Positions 7,165 through 15,262 of a stretch of DNA of 32,053 nucleotides are shown here, piece by piece. Each line of letters starts with the position of its first letter. Within the stretch, counting starts at the first letter, position 1. Origin of the DNA: an uncultured Oscillospiraceae bacterium (GTDB lineage: Bacteria > Bacillota > Clostridia > Oscillospirales > Oscillospiraceae); contig CALWYD010000013.1 in assembly GCA_944385675.1 (NCBI GenBank), positions 1-32,053 on the forward strand, read 5' to 3'. The translations under genes were made by a program, and so were the position numbers. Below the pieces are notes generated by a model. The model saw only the letters and a list, made by a program, of their open reading frames with translations. It made no database searches and was not told the origin of the DNA.

Positions 7165-8028
7165 ATGGCTCACATAAAATTAATGACTGATTCTGCCGCC
7201 GATATCCCCGCCCCCATGCGGGAGGAACTGGGTATCCAGGTGCTTCCCTTCCCCATCGCCATGGGAGACAGGGAGTACCAGGACGGTTTTGATTTTACTC
7301 CCCAGGAGTTTTATCCCATGCTCCTGGCCGCCTCCAAGATTCCCACCCACGCTCAGCTCAACCCCTACCTGTTCAGTCAGTGCTACGAACAGGCCCTGGC
7401 GGAGGGGTACACCGACCTTATCTATGCCTGCATCAATTCCAAAGGGTCGGCCACCTTCCAAAACGCCCTGCGGGCCCGGGAGGAGTTTTACGAGGATCAC
7501 CCGGAAGTCAAAGAAAATTTTCGTATCCACCTCATTGACTCCCGCACCTATACCATGTGCTACGGTTACCCGGTGGTGGAGGGGGCCAAAATGGTCGCGG
7601 CCGGAGCCTCCGCCCAGGAGGTGGTGGACTTCCTGCAGGACTGGACAAGTCGGGTACGGGTGGCCTTTGCCCCCCTGGACCTGCGTTTTGCCAAGAAGTC
7701 GGGGCGGGTGCCCGCCGCGGCTGCCTTTGTGGGGGACGCCCTTGGGCTTAAGCCCATTATGACCTTTGAAAACGGTGACTCCAAAATTCTCTCTAAGGTA
7801 CGCGGGGAGAAAAACGTCATTCCTGCACTGCTGGATCTGTGTCGCAAAGAGCGGCGGGAGGGCACCCCCTATCTGCTCATCCGAGGCAACAACGACCAGC
7901 AGTCGGACAAGCTCCTTGAGGCTGCTGTTCAGACTTTGGGTCAAGCGCCCGCCCTGGAGTACCACATCGGCGGTGTCATCGCTATCAACGCCGGTCCCAA
8001 TCTGATTGGAATCATCTACTGGACTTGA
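7165..8028 (+). CDS. DegV family fatty-acid-binding protein
   Basis: The 287-residue, full-length DegV domain begins with the typical TDSAADIP motif at ~8-15 and has SKIPTHAQLN in place of the common PTTSQ loop. It continues with CINSKGSATFQNA, LIDSRTYTMCYGYPV, KKSGRVPAAAAFVGDALGLKPIM and the C-terminal GGVIAINAGPNLIGIIY. Family members (such as FakB) bind a fatty acid that FakA kinase phosphorylates for phospholipid synthesis. Whether this paralogue works with FakA cannot be told from the window. AAGGAGG precedes the ATG and the gene has its own promoter and terminator. Confidence 0.92.
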   Translation: MAHIKLMTDSAADIPAPMREELGIQVLPFPIAMGDREYQDGFDFTPQEFYPMLLAASKIPTHAQLNPYLFSQCYEQALAEGYTDLIYACINSKGSATFQNALRAREEFYEDHPEVKENFRIHLIDSRTYTMCYGYPVVEGAKMVAAGASAQEVVDFLQDWTSRVRVAFAPLDLRFAKKSGRVPAAAAFVGDALGLKPIMTFENGDSKILSKVRGEKNVIPALLDLCRKERREGTPYLLIRGNNDQQSDKLLEAAVQTLGQAPALEYHIGGVIAINAGPNLIGIIYWT

Positions 8029-8032
8029 CGCC

Positions 8033-8083
8033 GCGGCGACCGTCCGGGGGCGTTTGTCTCCGGACGGCCGCCTTTTTCTTTTT
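8033..8083 (+). terminator. Intrinsic terminator after the DegV gene
   Basis: CCGTCCGG (8040-8047) pairs with CCGGACGG (8060-8067) with further GCGG/CCGC pairing outside, followed by CTTTTTCTTTTT. Confidence 0.85.
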
Positions 8084-8118
8084 AAGGGACAGGTTTTACA
8101 TTTTATTCACTTATTTTG

Positions 8119-8127
8119 TGGTATGCT
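8119..8127 (+). promoter_or_regulatory. Candidate extended -10 promoter of the AI-2E-type permease gene
   Basis: TGG then TATGCT (8122-8127), identical to the -10 regions at 3400-3405 (minus) and 13721-13726. No convincing -35 is visible 16-18 bases upstream. Confidence 0.4.
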
Positions 8128-8171
8128 GTATATAGGGCGCGTCCTGGCGCGCTCAGTAAGGAGGCTTCATC

Positions 8172-9332
8172 ATGAGACCTGGACAACTGACTTGGCGGGA
8201 GCGGGGCTGGTTGTGGTTCCGGCTGGGTATCCGGCTGGTTTTAACCGCCATTGTTCTTTCCGCGCTGGCTCTCCTGGGCCGCCCCCTGCTGTCCCTGTTT
8301 GCCCCCTTTATTGCCGCCCTGCTCACCGCTGCCCTGCTCAATCCCCTGGTAAAATGGTTCCAGCGGCGTCTGGGTCTGTCCCGGCAGGTGCTGGCTGCCC
8401 TGCTGCTTATTCTTGTGTTTGGTGCTCTTGGTGCCGCCATTGGGTTTCTGGGCTACGCCGTAGTGGGGGAGCTGGTCTCCCTGGCCCAGAACTGGGAGGG
8501 TCTGCTGGAGAGCCTGCAGGGCGCCCTGGAACAGCTGGAGGCTCTCTCCGCCCACCTGTGGACCCTGGTACCCCCCCAGTTTAACCAGACGGCCCAGTCC
8601 CTCACCGACGGCCTGCTCCAGTGGCTGAACACCGCCACCCCCAATCTGCTCAATGCCCTGGTGGACTACACCACCAACAAGGCTATGGGGGTCCCCTCTT
8701 TTGTGGTGGCCCTGGTCATCTTTGTGATGGCCACCTACTTCCTCACTGCCGACTATCCCTACCTGCGCACCCGGGCCGCCCAAAACATGGGAGAGGGCCT
8801 GCTGCACTTTTGCCGGCAGGTACGCTCCACCGCTCTGGTGGCCTTCGGCGGCTACCTGAAGGCGGAGCTTCTGTTGTCCGTGGGGGTATTCTTTATCCTG
8901 CTGGTGGGCTTCTTTGTCACCCGTCAGCCCTACGGCCTGTTGCTGGCCCTGGGTCTGGCCATCCTGGACTTCATCCCAATTATCGGCGCGGGCACGGTGA
9001 TGGTGCCCTGGGCGGTAGCAGCCCTGTTCGTCCGGGACTACCCCACTGCCATCGAGATGATGGCTATCTGGGGGGTGGTGGCCCTGTTCCGAAGGGTAAT
9101 GGAGCCAAAATTTGTAGGTGACCAGACCGGGCTGTCCCCCATCCTTTCCCTGGTAAGCATCTATGTAGGCATGAAGCTGGGGGGCGTGCTGGGGATGATT
9201 CTGGGTCCTATCCTGCTGCTGGTGGCTCTTAATCTGGCAGGCATGGGCATGTTCCGAAGCCTGCGGATGGATCTGTCCGCTGCAGCCAAGGATATCGCCG
9301 CTATCCTGGCTCACCGGCCCGATGAATCATAA
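8172..9332 (+). CDS. AI-2E family transporter (multi-pass permease)
   Basis: A 386-residue membrane protein of the AI-2E_transport family. It has an N-terminal hydrophobic pair at ~20-50 and 65-95, an amphipathic periplasm-like helix region ~95-150, then several helices to ~365. Family-typical text includes GYLKAELLLSVGVFFILLVGFF, LDFIPIIGAGTVMVPWAV and EPKFVGDQTGLSPILSLVSIYVGMKLGGVLGMILGPILL. Members have been linked to autoinducer-2 export, Na+(Li+)/H+ antiport and other substrates, so the substrate cannot be assigned. AAGGAGG lies 7 bases before the ATG. The gene appears monocistronic. Confidence 0.9.
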   Translation: MRPGQLTWRERGWLWFRLGIRLVLTAIVLSALALLGRPLLSLFAPFIAALLTAALLNPLVKWFQRRLGLSRQVLAALLLILVFGALGAAIGFLGYAVVGELVSLAQNWEGLLESLQGALEQLEALSAHLWTLVPPQFNQTAQSLTDGLLQWLNTATPNLLNALVDYTTNKAMGVPSFVVALVIFVMATYFLTADYPYLRTRAAQNMGEGLLHFCRQVRSTALVAFGGYLKAELLLSVGVFFILLVGFFVTRQPYGLLLALGLAILDFIPIIGAGTVMVPWAVAALFVRDYPTAIEMMAIWGVVALFRRVMEPKFVGDQTGLSPILSLVSIYVGMKLGGVLGMILGPILLLVALNLAGMGMFRSLRMDLSAAAKDIAAILAHRPDES

Positions 9333-9387
9333 TCAGACAGTTTTTCAGAGTTTGTTTTGGAATTGTTTAAAAAACTGCGGCTTTTTC

Positions 9388-9458
9388 TTCATGATTTTTT
9401 CATAATTCCACGTTAAGATATGCATTGTAAAAAAGAACCGGACCCAGCTGGGTTCGGT
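9388..9458 (+). promoter_or_regulatory. htrA upstream region: direct repeat and leader hairpin
   Basis: Two near-identical 9-mers, TTCATGATT (9388-9396) and TTCATAATT (9399-9407), are spaced one helical turn (11 bases), as expected for an OmpR-type response-regulator site. They lie just upstream of an AT-rich -10-like region (about 9413-9422). A 10-bp hairpin (9437-9446 with 9449-9458, one G-T pair) sits in the leader just before the ribosome site. No CIRCE element is present. Confidence 0.35.
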
Positions 9459-9481
9459 GTAAGCAAAGGAGCGTAGGACCT

Positions 9482-10852
9482 ATGGAAAACAATGAATTCC
9501 ATTTTTACAATAGCGAAAATGACGGCTACCGGGGCGGCTTCGGCGACTACACCGACCCCATTCCCACCACCGGTGGCCCCACCTCCGGAGGAAAGAAGCC
9601 CAAAAAGAAAACTGGGCTGCGTATTGCCGCCCTGCTGCTGGCCTGTGCCGTGGTGGGCGGGGGCGCCGGGGTGGGCGGCGCAGTTCTCTACGGACGCGCC
9701 AACCAGCCCGAAACTGTGATCTATGAGGCTGACCGGCCCCAGGTGGAGACGGTGGTTAACACCAACAGCGGCCAACCCATGACCCCGGAGGAGCTGTACT
9801 CCGCCAACCTGGCCTCCTGTGTGGGCATTACGGTGAACACCACAGTGAACATCTTCGGCCAGACCACTACCTCCGCCGCATCCGGTTCCGGCTTTGTGCT
9901 CACCCAGGACGGATACATCGTCACCAACTACCACGTCATTGAGGATGCGGCAAACGACTCCTCCGTGGCCATCGAGGTGTCCTTTGCCAACGGCGACAAG
10001 TACACAGCTAAGCTGGTGGGCGGCGAGCAGGACAACGATGTGGCTATCATTAAAATTGAGGCCACCGGCCTGCAGCCCGTCACCCTGGGCGACAGCGACA
10101 AGCTGGTGGTGGGCGAGAGCGTCTACGCCATCGGCAACCCCCTGGGCGAGCTGACCTTTACCTTTACCGACGGCATGGTCTCCGCCCTAGGCCGGCTTAT
10201 CACCACCTCGGGCACCGACACCAACGGCAATACCGTTACCACCACCCTCAACGTGCTGCAGACCAATTGCGCCATTAACCCCGGCAATTCCGGCGGCCCC
10301 CTCTTTGACAGCTACGGAAACGTGGTGGGCATTGTCTCTGCCAAGTATACCCAGTCCTCTTCCGGCGTGTCTGCCGAGGGCCTTGGATTTGCTATCCCCA
10401 TCAACGACGTGAAGGATATCCTTTCCGAGCTTATTGAGCACGGCTATGTCACAGGCAAGCCCTACATGGGCGTCCAGGTGGACGTGGTGGATCAGGTATC
10501 CCAGAACTACGGAATCCCTGCCGGCGCTGTGGTAAAGTATGTGGCCGAGGGCTCCTGCGCCCAGAAAGCCGGCCTGCAGGTTAACGATATCATTACCGCC
10601 ATCGATGACACCGCTGTGGACTCCCCCTCCGCCCTCACCGCCGCCCTGTCCAGCAACTACAAGGCCGGTGATACTGCCACTTTGACGGTCATCCGCCAGC
10701 AGCAGGAGGTAAAACTTACTATTACCTTCGACGAGAAGAACCAGGAGACTGAGGCGGCCAACCAGCCCCAGCAGCAGACCCAGCAGAACCAGGGCAGCCA
10801 GGGCGGCAACGGCTACTACTACCAGTGGCCCTTCGGCAACTTCTTCTGGTAA
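9482..10852 (+). CDS. HtrA/DegP-like membrane-anchored serine protease with PDZ domain
   Basis: A 456-residue envelope quality-control protease. A hydrophilic N-terminus (1-43) precedes one membrane helix at ~45-70 (GLRIAALLLACAVVGGGAGVGGAVLY). A trypsin-like domain (~105-310) contains the full catalytic triad: His151 in TNYHVIEDA, Asp186 in DNDVAIIKIE, Ser270 in NPGNSGGPL. One PDZ domain follows at ~320-415 (YMGVQVDVV...GSCAQKAGLQVNDIITAIDD). The tail is Gln/Asn-rich and ends in an aromatic YYYQWPFGNFFW. The protease domain would act outside the cytoplasmic membrane on misfolded secreted proteins. AAAGGAG lies upstream of the ATG. B. subtilis relatives are induced by the CssRS two-component system; no such genes are in this window. 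Confidence 0.95.
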   Translation: MENNEFHFYNSENDGYRGGFGDYTDPIPTTGGPTSGGKKPKKKTGLRIAALLLACAVVGGGAGVGGAVLYGRANQPETVIYEADRPQVETVVNTNSGQPMTPEELYSANLASCVGITVNTTVNIFGQTTTSAASGSGFVLTQDGYIVTNYHVIEDAANDSSVAIEVSFANGDKYTAKLVGGEQDNDVAIIKIEATGLQPVTLGDSDKLVVGESVYAIGNPLGELTFTFTDGMVSALGRLITTSGTDTNGNTVTTTLNVLQTNCAINPGNSGGPLFDSYGNVVGIVSAKYTQSSSGVSAEGLGFAIPINDVKDILSELIEHGYVTGKPYMGVQVDVVDQVSQNYGIPAGAVVKYVAEGSCAQKAGLQVNDIITAIDDTAVDSPSALTAALSSNYKAGDTATLTVIRQQQEVKLTITFDEKNQETEAANQPQQQTQQNQGSQGGNGYYYQWPFGNFFW

Positions 10853-10892
10853 ATGCCCGCACCCATCCCTCTCATTCCCTATTCCTTCCCTA

Positions 10893-10925
10893 ACCCCTGC
10901 AGGCGAAAACCTGCGGGGGTTTTTT
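10893..10925 (+). terminator. Intrinsic terminator of htrA
   Basis: An 11-bp stem (10893-10903 with 10910-10920, one G-U pair) with loop CGAAAA, followed by a T run to 10925. Confidence 0.92.
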
Positions 10926-10959
10926 GTTTCCCTGGGCGCCGCCTTCCGGAGAAACCCCA

Positions 10960-10988
10960 TGGACAAGGCAGGAAAAACCGGGTATAAT
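10960..10988 (+). promoter_or_regulatory. Promoter of the DEAD-box helicase gene
   Basis: TGGACA (10960-10965), 17-base spacer, TATAAT (10983-10988). It implies a 5' leader of about 125 bases before the ATG at 11120. Long leaders are common on cold-inducible helicase mRNAs, but I see no defined RNA element here. Confidence 0.85.
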
Positions 10989-11119
10989 ACATCCTGGATT
11001 AATATAGGGCGGGTATACTGCTCTCTGGATTCGGGGCCGCGCCGGGAAAAAGGCGTTTCACATCTGTGTGGTTGGGGAGGCCTTGGATCACAACAGACAC
11101 AGAAAGGGACGATTTTTCA

Positions 11120-12301
11120 ATGGAAATCAACGGACAAGCGGTAAACGACCGGGGCCGCTACGACCAGATGGGGCTATCACCCCAGCTGATGCAGGCCATT
11201 GAGAAAAAGGGTTATGTGGAGGCCACCCCCATCCAGGTGGGCGCCATCCCCTACTTTATGGACTGGCAGGATGTCATTGCCAAGGCCCCCACAGGCACCG
11301 GCAAGACTTTTGCTTTCGGCATCCCTATGGTGGAGCACGTAGACCCGGACAACCAGGAGGTCCAGGCCCTGGTGCTGGCTCCCACCCGGGAGCTGGCCAT
11401 TCAAATTCAGGACGAGCTGCGGGACCTGTGCGCCTTTAAAGAGGGGGTGCGGGTGGTTTGTCTGTATGGCGGCCAGCCCATTGACAAGCAGATTACCCAG
11501 CTGAAAAAGCGGCCCCAGATTGTAGTGGCCACCCCGGGCCGGTTAATGGACCACATGAAGCGGCGCACGGTGTCTCTGGACAAGGTGCAAACTGTGGTGC
11601 TGGACGAGGCCGACCGGATGCTGGACATGGGCTTTGTCCAGGATGTGACCCATATTCTGGATAAGATGCCCAAGCGCCGCAATCTGGGTATGTTCTCGGC
11701 CACCATCTCCCGGGAGGTACTGGATATCTCCTGGGTGTACCAGCGCCAGCCGGTGGAGATCACCGTTCCCGCCGACCAGGAGAACAGACCGGACATCGCC
11801 CAGTACCGCCTGGAGGTAGACCGCAGCCAGAAGGCGGACACCATGGTACGCCTTCTGGAGATGGGCGGATACGAGCGGGTCATCGCCTTCTGCAACACCA
11901 AAAATATGACGGATCGGCTGGCTGGCCTTCTGTCCATGCGGGGCGTATCCTGCCAGGCTATCCATGGGGATATTCAGCAGTCCATGCGGGAAAAGACCCT
12001 GAAGAAGTTCCGGGATGGTCAGATCCGGGTGTTGGTGGCCACCGACGTGGCTGCCCGGGGGCTGGACATTGACGATGTGGACGCGGTCTTTAACTACGAC
12101 GTGCCCGACGAAAACGAGTACTACATCCACCGCATCGGCCGCACCGGCCGGGCCAAGCGTCACGGGGTGGCCTTTTCCCTGGTATCCTCCGTGCCTGAGG
12201 GGGTTCGGCTGGACGACATTAAAAAGAATACCGGCAGCGACATTCGCCCCGTGCGCTTCAATGAGAAGGGCGACCTGGTGGCCGAAGCGCGCCGGAGCTG
12301 A
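11120..12301 (+). CDS. DEAD-box ATP-dependent RNA helicase (minimal core)
   Basis: A 393-residue protein with every canonical motif: Q motif (GLSPQLMQAIEKKGYVEATPIQ), I APTGTGKT at 56-63, Ia APTRELA, Ib TPGR, II DEAD at 162-165, III SAT at 193-195, V ATDVAARGLDID and VI HRIGRTGRA. The C-terminal extension is very short, unlike DeaD/CshA/DbpA, so no RNA-targeting domain is recognisable. Likely roles are unwinding structured RNA during ribosome assembly or mRNA decay. The ATG at 11120 was chosen over an in-frame ATG at 11066 because conserved sequence begins only after it; GAAAGGGA about 10 bases upstream is a moderate ribosome site. Confidence 0.93.
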   Translation: MEINGQAVNDRGRYDQMGLSPQLMQAIEKKGYVEATPIQVGAIPYFMDWQDVIAKAPTGTGKTFAFGIPMVEHVDPDNQEVQALVLAPTRELAIQIQDELRDLCAFKEGVRVVCLYGGQPIDKQITQLKKRPQIVVATPGRLMDHMKRRTVSLDKVQTVVLDEADRMLDMGFVQDVTHILDKMPKRRNLGMFSATISREVLDISWVYQRQPVEITVPADQENRPDIAQYRLEVDRSQKADTMVRLLEMGGYERVIAFCNTKNMTDRLAGLLSMRGVSCQAIHGDIQQSMREKTLKKFRDGQIRVLVATDVAARGLDIDDVDAVFNYDVPDENEYYIHRIGRTGRAKRHGVAFSLVSSVPEGVRLDDIKKNTGSDIRPVRFNEKGDLVAEARRS

Positions 12302-12426
12302 ATCAGGCGAATTTTTTAGAAATTTTTAACCCTGTATTTATGGTTTTTTTCCTTTCATAGGTGTATCCTGATAGGGAAGTCCCCCACATAGACGGGGCCC
12401 CTGGTCCCACGGAAAGGAGAACGGCT

Positions 12427-12645
12427 ATGAACGGAAAACGGCTTTACCGCACAGAGGGCCCTTACAAAATGATGGCCGGCGTGTGCGGCGGCATTGCAGA
12501 GTATTTTGACGTGGATCCCTCCCTGGTTCGTATTATCTGGGTGGCGGGCATTTTCTTTACCTTCTCCGCCGCCTTCTGGATCTACTTGGCCTGTGCCCTT
12601 ATCGTGCCTAGGAAGAGTGATGTTTACCCCGGCGGCGGTCTGTAA
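12427..12645 (+). CDS. PspC domain small membrane protein
   Basis: A 72-residue protein consisting of a single PspC domain: KRLYRTEGPYKMMAGVCGGIAEYFDVDPSLVRIIWV, followed by one long membrane helix (AGIFFTFSAAFWIYLACALIVP). PspC proteins regulate the phage-shock response in enterobacteria. Short stand-alone versions in Firmicutes are uncharacterised and probably membrane-stress related. AAAGGAGAA precedes the ATG at 12427; the longer frame from 12361 lacks a ribosome site. Confidence 0.9.
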   Translation: MNGKRLYRTEGPYKMMAGVCGGIAEYFDVDPSLVRIIWVAGIFFTFSAAFWIYLACALIVPRKSDVYPGGGL

Positions 12646-12699
12646 GACAGTCCGGAAAACCGTAAGAACCGGCGGGATTTCCCAAGCCAGAGAGGTCTT

Positions 12700-13563
12700 A
12701 TGATGTACCTTATCCGACCATCTGTCCCCGCTGACATTCCTGCCCTGCGCCAGCTTTGGAAGCTGGCCTTTGGGGATGGGGATGCCTACGTGGATAACTT
12801 TTTTCACACCTACTACCAACCAGGACGAGTTCTGGTACTGGAAGAGAATGGGGCCGTTATGTCCATGACTGCCTGGTTTGACACCCAATTTGCAGTGCCG
12901 GGACAGGGGACATATCGGGCGGCCTACCTTTACGCTGTAGCCACCCACCCCCATGCGCGGGGCCGGGGCCTGTCCGGCCAGCTTCAGGCCTGGGCCGACA
13001 ATTACTTCCGTGCCCTGGGCATTCCGGCGGTGACTACCGTCCCCGCCCAGCCCTCCCTGCATAACTTCTTCGCCGCCCACGGCTTTCGGGAGTGCTTTGT
13101 CCACACACAGCGGGAGTCTCACCCCCTCCGCGCCCCGGAGGGGACGCCCCCCTTTTCCCTGGAACCCCTCTCCCCGGAGGACTACGCCGCCCTGCGGGAG
13201 GAGCTTTTGTCCCCCCTGCCCCACATTGTTCTGGACCGGGAGGCCCTGGCCTGCCAGGCCGGGGCCTGCGCCCTGACCCCCGGCGGAGGCCTGTACGCCG
13301 CCCACACCCCCTGGGGCCGAACCCTGGTGTGTGCCGAGGGGATGGAAGACAGCTCCCTGCTGGTCAAGGAGCTGCTGTCCGACCAGCCCGGGGCGGAGAG
13401 TGCCCTTCTGGAATGGCTTCCCCGGCTGCTGCCCGCCTGGAGGGGCACATACCGCGTTCCCCGGGGGAACATCCCCTTCGGCATGCTCAAATGGCTGGAC
13501 CCCCGGCTGGAACAGAACTGGGACTGGACCTCCACTGCTTATCTGGGCCTGGCTTTTGACTGA
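12700..13563 (+). CDS. GNAT family N-acetyltransferase
   Basis: A 287-residue protein. The N-terminal half is a GNAT fold (IRPSVPADIPALRQLWKLAFGD, then the acetyl-CoA loop in YAVATHPHARGRGLSGQLQAWADNYF at ~77-102). The C-terminal half (~145-287) is a second domain with no clear catalytic motif, a layout also seen in Eis-like two-part acetyltransferases. The acceptor substrate is unknown. It starts at tandem ATGATG; GAGAGG lies upstream. It lies 54 bases after the PspC gene on the same strand, so the two may be co-transcribed. Confidence 0.85.
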   Translation: MMYLIRPSVPADIPALRQLWKLAFGDGDAYVDNFFHTYYQPGRVLVLEENGAVMSMTAWFDTQFAVPGQGTYRAAYLYAVATHPHARGRGLSGQLQAWADNYFRALGIPAVTTVPAQPSLHNFFAAHGFRECFVHTQRESHPLRAPEGTPPFSLEPLSPEDYAALREELLSPLPHIVLDREALACQAGACALTPGGGLYAAHTPWGRTLVCAEGMEDSSLLVKELLSDQPGAESALLEWLPRLLPAWRGTYRVPRGNIPFGMLKWLDPRLEQNWDWTSTAYLGLAFD

Positions 13564-13583
13564 AAACTTGCATTTTACACAAA

Positions 13584-13620
13584 AACAGCTCTTCTTTTTT
13601 GTCGGAAGGGCTGTTTTTTT
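13584..13620 (+). terminator. Intrinsic terminator after the GNAT gene
   Basis: An 11-bp stem (13584-13594 with 13605-13615, one T-G pair) followed by T through 13620. Confidence 0.88.
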
Positions 13621-13698
13621 CTGTTTACTTATTTGGCAAAGTGACGGATTCTTTATGCCACAGTCATTTGGTTGTGGTAACCTCCACAAAATTTGTGC

Positions 13699-13726
13699 TT
13701 TACTCTTTTGAAATTTATGGTATGCT
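13699..13726 (+). promoter_or_regulatory. Promoter of gdhA
   Basis: TTTACT (13699-13704), 16 bases, TATGCT (13721-13726), with extended -10 TGG immediately before. The leader to the ATG is about 100 bases. Confidence 0.65.
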
Positions 13727-13834
13727 ATCCATAAGAAGGGAAGAATGGACTGTTTTTTTCTCTAAAAAAACCTGAACTCAGTAAATGCAGGAAATCCGTC
13801 ACATAGGAAAGGATTAATTAGGAGGAATGTCATC

Positions 13835-15187
13835 ATGAACAAGTACATTGAGCGCGTCCTCGCCGATACCAGAGCGAAAAATGCCAACGAGCCCGAGTTT
13901 CTCCAGACTGTGGAGGAGGTTCTGAGCTCCCTGGAGCCTGTCATCAACGCCCATCCCGAGTATGAGAAAGCCGCCCTGCTGGAGCGGATGGTAGAGCCGG
14001 AGCGGACTGTGGAATTTCGGGTGACCTGGGAGGATGACAACCACGAGTGGCATGTCAACCGCGGCTACCGTGTGCAGTACAACGCGGCCCTGGGCCCCTA
14101 CAAGGGCGGTATCCGCTTTGACCCCTCCGTCAACCTGTCCATCATCAAGTTTTTGGGCTTTGAGCAGGTGTTTAAGGACGCCATGACCGGCCTGCCCATT
14201 GGCGGCGCAAAGGGCGGCTCTGACTTTGACCCCCGGGGCCGCAGCGACGCCGAGGTTATGCGCTTCTGCCAGGCCTTTATCACTGAGCTGCACCGCCACA
14301 TCGGCCAGGACATCGACTGCCCCGCCGGCGACCTGGGCTGCGGCGGCCGTGAGATCGGCTATATGTACGGCCAGTACCGCCGCATCGTGGGCGCCGCCGA
14401 GATGGGCGCTTTGTCCGGCAAGGCCGTGTGCACCGGCGGTTCCATCCTCCGTCCCGAGGCCACCGGCTACGGCGCTGTCTACTATCTGGTAGAGGCCCTG
14501 AAGCATGACGGCCAGGAGATCAAGGGGAAGCGCATCGCCATGTCCGGCTACGGCAACGTGGGCTGGGGCATCATGAAGAAGGCCACCGAGCTGGGCGCCA
14601 AGGTCACCTACTTTGCCGGCCCCGACGGCTACATCCATGATCCCGACGGCGTGTGCACCGAAGAGAAGCTCAACTACATCCTGGAGATGCGCGCCAAGGA
14701 GCCCATGCACTGCAAGCCCTATGCGGACAAGTTCGGCTGCGAGTTCGTGCCCGGCCAGAAGTGCTGGGGCGTGAAGGACGTAGATATCTACATGCCCGCC
14801 GCTACCCAGAATGACGTCAACCTGGAGTGGGCCAAGAAGATCGCCGAGTCCGGCGTGAAGTACTACATCGAGGTGGCCAACATGCCCACCACCAACGACG
14901 CTCTGGAATTTTTGAAGGGCCAGAAGCACATGGTGGTGGCTCCCTCCAAGGCCGTCAATGCCGGCGGCGTGTCCGTCTCCGAGCTGGAGATGGCCCAGAA
15001 TGCCGAGCGGCTGTACTGGACCGCTGAGGAAGTGGACGAGAAGCTGCACAACATCATGAAGAACATCTACCACTCCTCCGTGGCCGCCGCCGAGCGCTAC
15101 GGCCTGGGCTATGACCTGGTGGCCGGCGCCAACATCATGGGCTTCCAGAAGGTGGCTGACGCCATGATGGCGCAGGGCATCTTCTAA
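13835..15187 (+). CDS. gdhA: Glutamate dehydrogenase (hexameric, small-subunit type)
   Basis: A 450-residue enzyme that interconverts 2-oxoglutarate plus ammonia and glutamate. Hallmarks are GPYKGGIRFDPSVN (88-100), the active-site lysine Lys126 in LPIGGAKGGSDFDP, catalytic Asp166 in CPAGDLGCGGREIGYMYGQY, and the Rossmann nucleotide site MSGYGNVGWG (~235-245). The length and these motifs match the ~450-residue bacterial family, often called NADP-specific; the cofactor choice cannot be settled by eye. AGGAGG lies 9 bases before the ATG. It is a single-gene unit between its own promoter and terminator. Confidence 0.96.
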   Translation: MNKYIERVLADTRAKNANEPEFLQTVEEVLSSLEPVINAHPEYEKAALLERMVEPERTVEFRVTWEDDNHEWHVNRGYRVQYNAALGPYKGGIRFDPSVNLSIIKFLGFEQVFKDAMTGLPIGGAKGGSDFDPRGRSDAEVMRFCQAFITELHRHIGQDIDCPAGDLGCGGREIGYMYGQYRRIVGAAEMGALSGKAVCTGGSILRPEATGYGAVYYLVEALKHDGQEIKGKRIAMSGYGNVGWGIMKKATELGAKVTYFAGPDGYIHDPDGVCTEEKLNYILEMRAKEPMHCKPYADKFGCEFVPGQKCWGVKDVDIYMPAATQNDVNLEWAKKIAESGVKYYIEVANMPTTNDALEFLKGQKHMVVAPSKAVNAGGVSVSELEMAQNAERLYWTAEEVDEKLHNIMKNIYHSSVAAAERYGLGYDLVAGANIMGFQKVADAMMAQGIF

Positions 15188-15219
15188 GAGAGGCTCCTAT
15201 CCTAAACAACTACGGTTCA

Positions 15220-15258
15220 AACGCCGCGCTCCCCTGGGGGAGCGCGGCGTTATCTTTT
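15220..15258 (+). terminator. Intrinsic terminator of gdhA
   Basis: A 14-bp perfect GC-rich stem (15220-15233 with 15238-15251) followed by TATCTTTTT. It separates gdhA from the convergent ECF operon, for which it has only a short T-tract. Confidence 0.9.
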
Positions 15259-15262
15259 TCCC

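Noticed and set aside
12355..13689. Long minus-strand frame (444 codons) opposite PspC and GNAT genes
   Set aside because: Low-complexity Gly/Gln/Pro sequence without a domain; it crosses the promoters and terminators of the real genes.
13814..15073. Minus-strand frame (419 codons) opposite gdhA
   Set aside because: Exact antisense of a highly conserved enzyme; composition is typical of a shadow frame.
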